Below, piece by piece: positions 1-7,280 of a stretch of 10,082 bases of DNA. Each line of letters opens with the position of its first letter. Within the stretch, counting starts at the first letter, position 1. This DNA comes from an uncultured Clostridia bacterium (GTDB lineage Bacteria; Bacillota; Clostridia; Oscillospirales; Acutalibacteraceae), in the NCBI GenBank assembly GCA_946633275.1, contig CAMPAT010000011.1, forward strand, positions 1 to 10,082. The letters run 5' to 3'. Made by a program: the position numbers and the translations under genes. Below the pieces are notes generated by a model. The model made no database searches and was not told the DNA's origin. It worked only from the letters and a program-made list of their open reading frames with translations.

Positions 1-1607
1 AAACTCCCTCTTTTACAGTCTATCCGGAAACTCAGTCGTTTTACTGCTTCGGGTGCGGTGCAGGTGGCGACGCAGTAGGCTTTATCAGAAAAATTGAAAA
101 TCTCGATTACATCGATGCGGTAAAACTGCTTGCAGGACGAGCAGGACTCCAGATGCCTGAGGACGGTTACGACGATTCCATGGCTAAGCGGCGCAAGTCA
201 ATTCTTGCCATCAACCGCGAAACTGCACGGTTTTATCATTCATATCTGATGAGCGAAGAGGGTAAAGTCGGACGCGAATATTATCTCTCGCGCGGACTTT
301 CTGCTAAGACGATTACTAAGTTCGGACTCGGCTATGCGCCGAATTCGTGGGACGCCTTACTTAAACACCTTAAGAGTAAAGGCTTTTACGTTCCCGATAT
401 GGAAGCCGCAGGAGTTGTGGTTAAGGGTAAAAAAGGTTACTATGATATGTTCAGGAACCGCGTTATGACTCCGATTATTGATGTCCGCGGTAATGTAATT
501 GCTTTCGGCGGAAGAGTACTTGATGACTCAAAACCGAAGTATATCAATACGGGCGATACGCTCGTGTATAAGAAAACTAACGAGCTTTTTGCTCTCAATC
601 TCGCAAAAGACAGCGGCAAGGATACTTTAATTCTCTGCGAAGGATATATGGATGTTATTGCGATGCATCAGGCAGGCTTCAATAACGCCGTTGCAGGCTG
701 CGGAACAGCGCTTACGAGCGAACAGGTACGCCTTATATCAAGATACGCGAGCGAAGTTATTCTCGCATATGACGCTGACGAGGCAGGACAAAAAGCGCTT
801 GATAAGGCAATCGGACTTTTCAGCAAAACTGACGTTAAGGTTCGCATCCCTGCTCTTAGCGGCGGCAAAGACCCGGACGAGATTATCAAAACCCAGGGCA
901 GAGATAAATTTGCTGCAATGCTTGAAGGCGCTTCAAATGAAATTGAATTTGCAATTCTGAACAGCAGAAGTAAGTATAATCTAAACTCAACTCAGGGAAA
1001 AATCGATTTCCTTAACGATTGCATCAGAATTCTGAGCGGTGTTTCGCCGATTGAGCAGGACTTATACTTGTCACGGCTGTCGGAGGAGCTCGGAGTAGAT
1101 AAAAACAGCATTAAAATTCAGCTTGATAATTACTCAAAACGAGCAATCATACGAAGTCAGAAGAGAGAAGCAAATTCTGCTATCACCGAGAGTTTGCGCA
1201 GAAATCAGAAGGAGAGTTATGAATCCTCGTCTTCGACACGTAAGCTCAGAGCAGAGGACAGACTACTTGGTCTTCTTCTTCATCATAAAAAGCTCAGTAA
1301 ACAGCTTCAGGAGTTTAACAAGGATTACTTAAGCTCTGGCTTTCACCAAAAAATATTCAGCCTTGTTACTGAAAGAATAGATCTTAATCTTGACGTTGAC
1401 TTAATGCATTTCGGCGAATCTCTCAGCAGCGAAGAGATGGGCAGACTTTCAGGCATTATCGCCCGTTCTGCCGACAGCACCAATCCTGAGAAGGAATTTG
1501 CTGATTGTATCGCAACAATCAAGGAGGAATACTCAAAACAACAGGTCAAGAAAGCCGATATGTCTGATATCAGCGACGATGATTTCAGACGGCTGTTCAG
1601 CAATTAG
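1..1607 (+). CDS. dnaG: DNA primase DnaG, 5' end outside the window
   Basis: DnaG makes the RNA primers for leading- and lagging-strand replication and works with the replicative helicase. The reading frame is open from base 3 to the stop at 1605-1607, giving 534 visible codons; bacterial DnaG is usually about 600 residues, so roughly 40-60 N-terminal residues, including the first half of the zinc site, lie upstream. The second half of the CHC2 zinc finger is visible as FYCFGCGAGGDAVGFI (Cys codons 45-47 and 54-56). The catalytic core follows, with the conserved MFRNRVMTPIIDVRGNVIAFGG stretch split around 450-510, then the Toprim domain: acidic CEGYMDV (Glu codon 639-641) and YDADEAGQKA (Asp codons 771-773 and 777-779), which bind metal. 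From about 1255 a C-terminal helicase-binding domain is recognisable (EDRLLGLLLHHKKL). The first ATG at 153 lies inside the zinc domain and is not the start. rpoD follows 25 bases later. Confidence 0.97.
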   Translation, partial: TPSFTVYPETQSFYCFGCGAGGDAVGFIRKIENLDYIDAVKLLAGRAGLQMPEDGYDDSMAKRRKSILAINRETARFYHSYLMSEEGKVGREYYLSRGLSAKTITKFGLGYAPNSWDALLKHLKSKGFYVPDMEAAGVVVKGKKGYYDMFRNRVMTPIIDVRGNVIAFGGRVLDDSKPKYINTGDTLVYKKTNELFALNLAKDSGKDTLILCEGYMDVIAMHQAGFNNAVAGCGTALTSEQVRLISRYASEVILAYDADEAGQKALDKAIGLFSKTDVKVRIPALSGGKDPDEIIKTQGRDKFAAMLEGASNEIEFAILNSRSKYNLNSTQGKIDFLNDCIRILSGVSPIEQDLYLSRLSEELGVDKNSIKIQLDNYSKRAIIRSQKREANSAITESLRRNQKESYESSSSTRKLRAEDRLLGLLLHHKKLSKQLQEFNKDYLSSGFHQKIFSLVTERIDLNLDVDLMHFGESLSSEEMGRLSGIIARSADSTNPEKEFADCIATIKEEYSKQQVKKADMSDISDDDFRRLFSN

Positions 1608-1632
1608 TACATAATTTGAGGAGAATATAAAT

Positions 1633-2760
1633 ATGGACAAGAATTCTAACACAACACCTAACACCCACGAGGAAAAGAAAAACGCGGCGTTCAAAAAGCT
1701 TATTGAAAAAGGTAAGGCGTCAGGTCACCTCACAGCTCAGGAGATTGATAATCTTATAGTTGAGCTTGACCTTGACGTTGACGAGCTTGAAAAGCTCAAT
1801 GAGCAGATTGACGCTTCAAATATCAACATTATCGATGACTTTTCTGCAGAAACGCTTGACGGCATCACTCTTGAAGTCGACCTTCCTAAGGAAACTGACG
1901 CTGCGGAAACTATTGCGGTTAATGATAATGCCGCAATGGACGACCCGGTTAAGGTTTATCTTAAGGAAATCGGACGTATTCCGCTGCTTACCGCAGAGGA
2001 GGAAATAGAGCTCGCGATTAAAATCGCCGATAATGACGAATATGCCAAGAAACGTCTTGCAGAAGCTAACCTCAGACTTGTTGTAAGTATCGCAAAGCGC
2101 TATGTCGGCAGAGGAATGCAGTTCCTTGATTTAATCCAGGAGGGTAACCTCGGCCTTATCAAAGCTGTTGATAAGTTCGATTATACAAAGGGCTTTAAGT
2201 TCTCGACCTACGCTACCTGGTGGATTAGACAAGCTATTACCCGCGCTATTGCAGACCAGGCGAGAACAATCAGAATTCCTGTCCATATGGTTGAAACTAT
2301 CAATAAGGTTAAAAAAGCGAAATCACAGCTTCTTCACCTTAACGGACACGAGCCTACTCCTGAAGAAATCTCAGAGTATCTTGAAATGCCTGTTGATAAA
2401 GTTCGCGAGATTCTTCGCGTTGCGCAGGACCCCGTTTCCCTTGAAACACCGATTGGTGAAGAAGAGGACTCTCACCTCGGCGACTTTATCCCTGATGACG
2501 ACGCGCTCGCTCCTGCAGACGCAGCTTCAATGAGCCTCCTTAAAGAGCAGCTTGCGGAAGTTCTGAAGACTCTTACTCCGCGTGAGGAAAAGGTGCTCTC
2601 GCTTCGTTTCGGTCTTGAGGACGGAAACCCGAAGACACTTGAAGAAGTAGGAAAAGAGTTTAATGTAACACGTGAACGTATCAGACAGATTGAAGCTAAA
2701 GCGCTCAGAAAGCTCCGTCATCCGAGCAGAAGCAAGAAATTAAAGGACTTTTTAGACTAA
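1633..2760 (+). CDS. rpoD: RNA polymerase primary sigma factor (RpoD/SigA)
   Basis: This is the housekeeping sigma factor that directs RNA polymerase to -35/-10 promoters. It has 375 residues, close to Bacillus SigA. A short acidic region 1.1 occupies about residues 14-80. Region 1.2 starts at [17 protein letters not shown] (103-119). Region 2 contains [16 protein letters not shown] (146-161) and the -10-reading helix [15 protein letters not shown] (192-206). Region 3 spans about 215-280, with the [14 protein letters not shown] finger at 275-288. Region 4 runs from [15 protein letters not shown] (314-328) to the -35-reading helix-turn-helix [19 protein letters not shown] (336-354). The start has a clear GAGGAGA at 1618-1624, 8 bases before the ATG. 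The dnaG-rpoD order is the core of the classical macromolecular synthesis operon. I found no convincing separate promoter in the 25-base gap. Confidence 0.98.
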   Translation: MDKNSNTTPNTHEEKKNAAFKKLIEKGKASGHLTAQEIDNLIVELDLDVDELEKLNEQIDASNINIIDDFSAETLDGITLEVDLPKETDAAETIAVNDNAAMDDPVKVYLKEIGRIPLLTAEEEIELAIKIADNDEYAKKRLAEANLRLVVSIAKRYVGRGMQFLDLIQEGNLGLIKAVDKFDYTKGFKFSTYATWWIRQAITRAIADQARTIRIPVHMVETINKVKKAKSQLLHLNGHEPTPEEISEYLEMPVDKVREILRVAQDPVSLETPIGEEEDSHLGDFIPDDDALAPADAASMSLLKEQLAEVLKTLTPREEKVLSLRFGLEDGNPKTLEEVGKEFNVTRERIRQIEAKALRKLRHPSRSKKLKDFLD

Positions 2761-2984
2761 TGGAACAAAAGAAGATTGACAGAATAAACGAGCTTGCCCA
2801 CAAGTCAAAGACTCCCGAAGGACTTACGGAAGAGGAGAAGACAGAGCAGGCAAATCTCAGACTTGAATATATTAATTCATATAAAGCGAACCTTATCAGT
2901 CAGCTTGAAAACACTTATATTGTTGACGAAAAAGGAAATAAAAGAAAGTTAGAACGGAAAAATGCCAAAACTGATAATAATTGA
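2760..2984 (+). CDS. DUF896 (UPF0291, YnzC-like) small protein
   Basis: A 74-residue soluble, charged protein with no signal peptide or membrane segment. It matches the DUF896 pattern: RINELA near the N-terminus (residues 8-13), a [17 protein letters not shown] helix pair (22-38) and a short C-terminal strand around [10 protein letters not shown]. The family includes Bacillus subtilis YnzC, a small helical-hairpin protein of unknown molecular function. The ATG shares its A with the rpoD stop codon (TAATG), so translation is probably coupled; the only SD-like sequence, AAAGGA at 2742-2747, is 12 bases away and would be weak alone. The end overlaps the thymidylate kinase gene by 23 bases. The family call is firm; no function should be read into it. 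Confidence 0.9.
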   Translation: MEQKKIDRINELAHKSKTPEGLTEEEKTEQANLRLEYINSYKANLISQLENTYIVDEKGNKRKLERKNAKTDNN

Positions 2985-3633
2985 AGGACTTGACGGAAGC
3001 GGAAAGTCAACACAGACCGAACTTCTCGTTAAGCACCTCGGCGACACAGGTGTAAAATTTAAGAAGATTAAGCTACCAGACTACGATTCACCGTCGAGCA
3101 CTCTTGTTAAGATGTATCTTGACGGACAGTTCGGCAAGTCAGCAGACGACGTTAATGCATACGCAGCAGGCGCGTTTTACGCAGTAGACAGATTCGCTTC
3201 ATTTAAGCTTAACTGGAAGAGCGACTACGAAAACGGAACCGTTATTTTAGCAGACAGATATGCTACCTCTAACTCTATTTACCAGATGGAAAAGCTTGAC
3301 GAAGCTGAGTGGGATTCATATCTCAGCTGGAGCGAAGATTTTGAGTATAACAAAATCGGAATTCCCCGTCCTGACTTAGTCATTTATCTTGATGTTCCCG
3401 TTGAAATTTCGCAGAAGCTTATGACAGACAGATATTCAGGCGATGAAAATAAAAAAGACGTACACGAAGCTGATATAAGCTTTCTGCAAAGTTGCCGCAA
3501 ATCGGCTCTCTATACTGCTGAAAAGCAAAACTGGCGCGTAGTAAACTGTACTGAAAACGGGAAACTTCTTCCTATTGACACAATTCATTCTATGATATGT
3601 AACATAGTTGATAAGGAGCTTAGTAATGCTTGA
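2962..3633 (+). CDS. tmk: thymidylate kinase (dTMP kinase)
   Basis: It phosphorylates dTMP to dTDP with ATP, in the cytoplasmic dTTP pathway. The 223-residue protein has the P-loop [11 protein letters not shown] (8-18), an Arg in YAVDRFASF (73-81) at the place where the family binds the dTMP phosphate, the DRY motif with the downstream base-contacting segment SNSIYQ (98-108), and the Walker-B-like strand [11 protein letters not shown] (136-146). The lid region reads [21 protein letters not shown] split over 155-175 and lacks the closely spaced Arg residues of the E. coli-type lid; this looks like a Clostridia-type variant. It overlaps DUF896 by 23 bases and has no good SD, so translation probably depends on ribosomes terminating nearby. 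It is not beside holB, the usual neighbour of tmk in many Bacillota, so a second tmk elsewhere in the genome is possible. Confidence 0.9.
   Translation: MPKLIIIEGLDGSGKSTQTELLVKHLGDTGVKFKKIKLPDYDSPSSTLVKMYLDGQFGKSADDVNAYAAGAFYAVDRFASFKLNWKSDYENGTVILADRYATSNSIYQMEKLDEAEWDSYLSWSEDFEYNKIGIPRPDLVIYLDVPVEISQKLMTDRYSGDENKKDVHEADISFLQSCRKSALYTAEKQNWRVVNCTENGKLLPIDTIHSMICNIVDKELSNA
3613..3618 (+). promoter_or_regulatory. ribosome binding site that fixes the DUF2156 start
   Basis: AAGGAG lies 7 bases before the ATG at 3626 and inside the end of the thymidylate kinase gene. An earlier in-frame ATG at 3608 would add six residues (MIRSLV) but has no SD and would place this site inside the coding region. 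The ATG at 3626 is therefore preferred. Confidence 0.75.
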
Positions 3634-4519
3634 ATTTAAGCAAACGCAACTCTCTGACAAAGAGTGGGTTAATAATTGCCTTAAGCATGCAAACAGTATG
3701 AACTGTGAGTACACGTTCGGCAATATGTACATATGGACAAAGGCTTATAATACTAAAATCGCTCACTTCAATGATTTTTTAATATGCAGATGGGGAACAG
3801 GCAATGAAATATCTTATTCAGTTCCTCTCGGCGAGGGAGACTTTACCGCTGCCGTTAATGCAATAATTGAAGACGCAAAGAGTATCGGCGTAGTGCCTGC
3901 GATTTACGGCGTTACTGCAGGGTATAAGCTACTTATGCAGGAGGCGTTTACAGGTAAATTTGAATATAAATATGACAGCGCTTTTAACGATTATATCTAT
4001 CTTGTTGACAGAATGACCACGCTCAGCGGAAAGAAGCTTCACGGTAAGCGTAATCATATCACTAATTTCAAAAAGAATTATCCCGACTGGAAATTTGAGA
4101 TTATCAATAAAGATAATATTGCCGACTGTATAGAAACGCATAAAAGATGGATTGAAGAAAAAGGCGAATTTGACGAGGATTATAAAGAAGAATTTGAAGC
4201 TGTACTTAAAGCTTTTGAAAGCTATGATGAGCTCGGCTGGAAGGGCGGACTTATCAGAGCTGACGGTAACGTAGTAGCTTTCTGTATGGGCGAGCCGCAA
4301 CAAAACGGCAAATGCTTTGTTACTCACTTTGAAAAGGCTTCTGCAGAAATTCAGGGTGCGTTTCCTATTATCAACCAGGAATTTACTAAGAACTGCTTGC
4401 AGGATTATACTTACGTAAACAGGGAAGAGGATTTAGGAATTGACGGACTGAGAAAAGCGAAGATGTCATATTATCCTGAAATTATCCTTGAAAAATGCGT
4501 GGCGTTTTACAATGATTGA
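3626..4519 (+). CDS. DUF2156 protein (phosphatidylglycerol lysyltransferase C-terminal-like, GNAT fold)
   Basis: A 297-residue soluble protein recognisable as DUF2156, the family related to the C-terminal aminoacyl-transfer domain of MprF-type lipid lysyltransferases, with two GNAT-like halves. Visible family signatures are TFGNMYIW (30-37), YLVDRMTTLSGKKLHGKRNH (125-144), the helix HKRWIEEKG (172-180) and the near-C-terminal NREEDLGIDGLRKAKMSYYP (265-284). It has no membrane segments, unlike full-length MprF, so membrane-lipid modification cannot be assumed; transfer of an acyl or aminoacyl group to an unknown acceptor is only a fold-based guess. It overlaps tmk by 8 bases and the following GNAT gene by 8 bases, so the three are probably translationally coupled. 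The start is supported by AAGGAG at 3613-3618. Confidence 0.85.
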   Translation: MLEFKQTQLSDKEWVNNCLKHANSMNCEYTFGNMYIWTKAYNTKIAHFNDFLICRWGTGNEISYSVPLGEGDFTAAVNAIIEDAKSIGVVPAIYGVTAGYKLLMQEAFTGKFEYKYDSAFNDYIYLVDRMTTLSGKKLHGKRNHITNFKKNYPDWKFEIINKDNIADCIETHKRWIEEKGEFDEDYKEEFEAVLKAFESYDELGWKGGLIRADGNVVAFCMGEPQQNGKCFVTHFEKASAEIQGAFPIINQEFTKNCLQDYTYVNREEDLGIDGLRKAKMSYYPEIILEKCVAFYND

Positions 4520-4958
4520 GTTTACTGATAACAGAGAAAGCATTATTAATCTGTGGCAAGAAGCGTTCTGCGACAGCAGAGAGGAAATAGAATTCTTCAT
4601 AGACAACGTAAAAAATGCGAGATGTCTTATGTATTTTAACGGCGACATTGGCGCGTCAATGATGTATCTTGTTGACTGCAAGGTTAATGGAGAAAAGCTT
4701 TATTACATTTACGCTGCTTGTACGCTTAAGGATTATGAAGGTCGCGGCTATATGACTGAGCTTATTGATTTTTGTTTAAGTCACGGGATGAAGGTATGTC
4801 TTATACCCGCAAGCGAGTCGCTCGTTGATTTTTATTCTAAGCGTAAAATTTGCAATAGATTTGATATAGGCGACATAAAATTCGATGAAATACCTGAGAT
4901 AGAAGAGTATCTTTTTGAAGGATATGAACTTAAACAACCGACAGCATTAAGGAGCTAG
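4512..4958 (+). CDS. small GNAT-family N-acetyltransferase
   Basis: A 148-residue GNAT-fold protein. The N-terminal helix NLWQEAFCDSREEIEFFID (13-31) and strands around CLMYFNGDIGASMMYL (38-53) precede the acetyl-CoA signature YIYAACTLKDYEGRGYMTEL (65-84), in which EGRGY forms the pyrophosphate loop. The motif-B region LIPASESLVDFYSKRKI (97-113) follows. Substrate unknown. The nearest relatives I can recall with YIYAACT-EGRG-PASESL motifs are longer GNAT proteins with an added C-terminal domain; this one stops soon after motif B. The chosen ATG at 4512 overlaps the DUF2156 stop; an in-frame ATG at 4488 would add eight residues (MKNAWRFT). Neither has a good SD. The 4512 start gives the typical short GNAT N-terminus (MIEFTDN). 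Confidence 0.82.
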   Translation: MIEFTDNRESIINLWQEAFCDSREEIEFFIDNVKNARCLMYFNGDIGASMMYLVDCKVNGEKLYYIYAACTLKDYEGRGYMTELIDFCLSHGMKVCLIPASESLVDFYSKRKICNRFDIGDIKFDEIPEIEEYLFEGYELKQPTALRS

Positions 4959-4960
4959 TT

Positions 4961-5500
4961 ATGGTATATGTATTTTTAGCAGACGGTTTTGAAATTATTG
5001 AGGCCCTTGCGCCCGTAGATATGCTCACGAGAGCAGGAGTAGAGGTTAAAACAGTCGGCGTCACGGGGAAGCTTGTTTCCTCATCAAATAAAATTCGGGT
5101 CACGAGCGATATTACGATTGATGAGTTCGATTTTTACGATGTTGAAGCAATAGTTTTGCCCGGTGGTATGCCCGGAACGATTAATCTCGAGGCGAATGAC
5201 AAGGTTCAGCAAGCTATTGATAACGCTGTTAACATCGACGTTCCCGTATGCGCTATATGTGCCGCACCGTCAATTCTCGGAAATAAAGGACTTTTAAACG
5301 GTAAAGAAGCTACTTGCTTCCCCGGCTTTGAAGATAAGCTTGCCGGCGCTGATTTGTCTGAGAAATACGTCGTTACAGACGGTAACTTTATAACTGCCCG
5401 CGGCGCAGGCGTGTGCATTGATTTTGGACTTGAAATTGTTAAAAAGCTCAAGGGCGCCGAGGTTGCAGAAACCGTAAGAAAACAGATTCAATGCAGATAA
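4961..5500 (+). CDS. DJ-1/PfpI family protein (YajL/DJ-1 subgroup)
   Basis: A 179-residue single-domain DJ-1/PfpI protein. FLADGFEIIEALAPVDMLTR (5-24) carries Glu14, which corresponds to the Glu that hydrogen-bonds the reactive cysteine in DJ-1. IVLPGGMPG (64-72) is the family loop. AICAAPSIL (98-106) contains the nucleophile-elbow Cys100, and the same CAAP string occurs in E. coli YajL. ITARGAGVCIDFGLEIVKKL (144-163) forms the conserved C-terminal portion. Family members are reported as oxidative-stress and glyoxal/protein-deglycation proteins, and these activities remain debated; no substrate can be assigned here. The start has AAGGAG at 4949-4954, 6 bases before ATG, lying over the stop of the GNAT gene. 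The 3' end overlaps the next gene by 10 bases. Confidence 0.93.
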   Translation: MVYVFLADGFEIIEALAPVDMLTRAGVEVKTVGVTGKLVSSSNKIRVTSDITIDEFDFYDVEAIVLPGGMPGTINLEANDKVQQAIDNAVNIDVPVCAICAAPSILGNKGLLNGKEATCFPGFEDKLAGADLSEKYVVTDGNFITARGAGVCIDFGLEIVKKLKGAEVAETVRKQIQCR

Positions 5501-6069
5501 AAGAAGAATTGCGCAAAAATCTCGCGGAAAAGCGAAACGGCATAGCTTTTAAGAGTTTTAAAGATAAGTCAATATTAGAAAACGTTATCAGCCTTTCGGA
5601 TTATTATGAAGCTGAAGCCGTTCTTTGTTACGTGTCGTTCAGAAGCGAGATTGACACAACTGCTATAATCAATAGAGCACTATCTGACGGTAAAACGGTC
5701 GCTGTGCCTTATTGTGAGAACAAGCAGGGAAGTATGAGCTTTTATAAAATCAGCTCGCTTAGTGAGCTTAAAACAGGTGCATTCGGAATTTCAGAACCGG
5801 ATATTAATTTTAATAAAAGACTTGAAGTTCCTGAAAAATCTATTATAATTGTACCTGGACTTTCTTTTGATAGGAAAGGCTATCGCATAGGCTACGGCGG
5901 AGGATACTATGACAGATTCCTGAGCTTAAACAGAGCGAAATCCGTAGGACTCTGCTATGACGAGCTGCTTTGCGTAAACATTCCAACTGAAAATCACGAT
6001 GTGCCTGTCGACACAGTCGTTACAGATAAACAAACACTTTTAATCAGCGGAGGAGAAAATGGACTTTAA
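5491..6069 (+). CDS. 5-formyltetrahydrofolate cyclo-ligase
   Basis: It converts 5-formyl-THF to 5,10-methenyl-THF with ATP, returning the stored folate to one-carbon metabolism. The 192-residue protein (YgfA/YqgN/MTHFS family) has the usual length. N-terminal basic helix MQIKEELRKNLAEKR (1-15); SFRSEIDTTAII (49-60) and GKTVAVPYC (67-75) form the nucleotide/folate core; GAFGISEPD (96-104) precedes the signature IVPGLSFDRKGYRIGYGGGY (120-139), continuing to YDRFL; and ENHDVPVDTVVTD (167-179) ends the active site. The ATG lies 10 bases inside the DJ-1 gene and no clear SD precedes it, so coupling is likely. Its 3' end overlaps mltG by 11 bases. A role in supplying folate for the dTMP pathway served by tmk is plausible but inferred only from context. 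Confidence 0.95.
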   Translation: MQIKEELRKNLAEKRNGIAFKSFKDKSILENVISLSDYYEAEAVLCYVSFRSEIDTTAIINRALSDGKTVAVPYCENKQGSMSFYKISSLSELKTGAFGISEPDINFNKRLEVPEKSIIIVPGLSFDRKGYRIGYGGGYYDRFLSLNRAKSVGLCYDELLCVNIPTENHDVPVDTVVTDKQTLLISGGENGL

Positions 6070-7279
6070 CCCTGATACAAAATCAAATACTAACGATATC
6101 TATTTTTCAAATCAAAGCGACGCTTCAGCCGCTCGTACACGTCAGCCTCAGGCTGCGCCGACGAGAAGAAGGAAGAAGAAAAAGTCAAGCGGCGTAGGTT
6201 CTACCTATCTTTTCTTCATCATTGTCATTGTGCTTTCGATGATATTCTCAATCTATGCAATTCTTTGTATGAACGATATTCTGGCGATTACTAAGACAAA
6301 ATCTTCCGTAACCGTTTCGTTTACGCAGCAGGTAAAAGACAGCGATGAAGCAATTGAAGCCTTTTCCGACAACGGACTTATAAAATGTAAGAACTTCTGC
6401 AAGCTGTTTATTAAGCTGAGAGATAAGGTGTTCAGCTCCAATAAACTCGGAGGTCCGTTTGACGCCGGCGTTTACTATCTCAATGGTAAAATGGGTCTGG
6501 AAGGTATGCTCACTACGCTTAAAGGCGAGCAGAAATCATCAGAAACAATTTCTCTGACCTTCCCTGAGGGTTATACTACCGCTGAGATTATTGAAAAGCT
6601 TAGCGAAAATGATGTTTGCGACAAGCAGGCGCTTATCTCGGTAATTCAGTCAACTGATTATTCGTATTCGCTCGTTTCCGACTTAAAGGCTCAGGACAGC
6701 GTCCCTTACAGGCTTGGAGGCTTCCTTTTCCCGGATACTTACGAGTTCTATATTGACGAAAGCGCCTCGTCAACAATCAAAAAGTTCCTCCAGAACGGAG
6801 ACGAAAAGTATTCTCAGAAATACAGAGACAGGGCGAAAGAGCTCGGGCTTACTGATTATGAAGTGATGACAATCGCTTCTATTATTCAGAAAGAAGCTGC
6901 GAACGAAGAGCAGATGAAAACTATATCTGCCGTAATTCATAACAGACTTGATGACAAGGCTAACTTCCCGTGGCTCGGTTGTCAGTCTACATCGGACTAT
7001 ATCACTAATAAAGTAGCGCCTTCGCTTTCTTCAACTTCAGCTCATACTGCAGATTACTATATGGCGTATTATAATACAAATAATAATTCAACAGTATCCG
7101 GACTTCCTGCAGGACCTATCTGCAACCCGGGACAGAAAGCTATTGAAGCTGCGCTCTGGCCGTCAAAGTCAGAAGCAAAATTCTTCTTCCACGATACTAA
7201 CGGGAAAATTTATACAGCAAAAACTCTTCAGGAGTTTAAAGAGAAGGTAGCAAAATACGCGCCTTATCTGGAGGCATAA
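6059..7279 (+). CDS. mltG: endolytic murein transglycosylase MltG (YceG-like)
   Basis: MltG cuts nascent glycan strands at the outer face of the membrane and is thought to set strand length alongside PBPs. The 406-residue protein has a long cytoplasmic N-tail (1-48) ending in RRRKKKK (36-42), one membrane segment (about 49-71), a LysM-like/YceG subdomain (about 84-170, ending SLTFPEGYT) and the catalytic domain. FLFPDTYEF (222-230), ASIIQKEAANEEQ (273-285) and GLPAGPICNPGQKAIEAAL (348-366) are family signatures. By my alignment to E. coli MltG, Glu279 is the catalytic acid (E. coli Glu218); the Glu two residues earlier is Gln278 here. The usual LQSDPTVxY stretch is altered to LGCQSTSDY (306-314). 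Start: GGAGG at 6049-6053, 5 bases before the ATG. The U32 gene follows one base after the stop. Confidence 0.95.
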   Translation: MDFNPDTKSNTNDIYFSNQSDASAARTRQPQAAPTRRRKKKKSSGVGSTYLFFIIVIVLSMIFSIYAILCMNDILAITKTKSSVTVSFTQQVKDSDEAIEAFSDNGLIKCKNFCKLFIKLRDKVFSSNKLGGPFDAGVYYLNGKMGLEGMLTTLKGEQKSSETISLTFPEGYTTAEIIEKLSENDVCDKQALISVIQSTDYSYSLVSDLKAQDSVPYRLGGFLFPDTYEFYIDESASSTIKKFLQNGDEKYSQKYRDRAKELGLTDYEVMTIASIIQKEAANEEQMKTISAVIHNRLDDKANFPWLGCQSTSDYITNKVAPSLSSTSAHTADYYMAYYNTNNNSTVSGLPAGPICNPGQKAIEAALWPSKSEAKFFFHDTNGKIYTAKTLQEFKEKVAKYAPYLEA

Positions 7280-7280
7280 T

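Noticed and set aside
1587..1615. CATAAT before rpoD as a -10 box
   Set aside because: No acceptable -35 hexamer occurs 16-18 bases upstream, and the gap to rpoD is only 25 bases.
3608..3625. Earlier ATG at 3608 for the DUF2156 gene
   Set aside because: It adds only MIRSLV, has no SD, and the AAGGAG at 3613-3618 lies downstream of it at the right distance for the ATG at 3626.
3929..4327. 132-codon open frame on the minus strand
   Set aside because: It lies wholly opposite the DUF2156 gene, has no SD or recognisable domain, and its composition (Phe/Ile/Ser-rich) is what the complement of an Asp/Glu/Lys-rich gene gives.
4488..4511. Earlier ATG at 4488 for the GNAT gene
   Set aside because: The extra eight residues (MKNAWRFT) do not look like a GNAT N-terminus and would lengthen the overlap with DUF2156 to 32 bases. 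The choice is not certain because neither start has a good SD.
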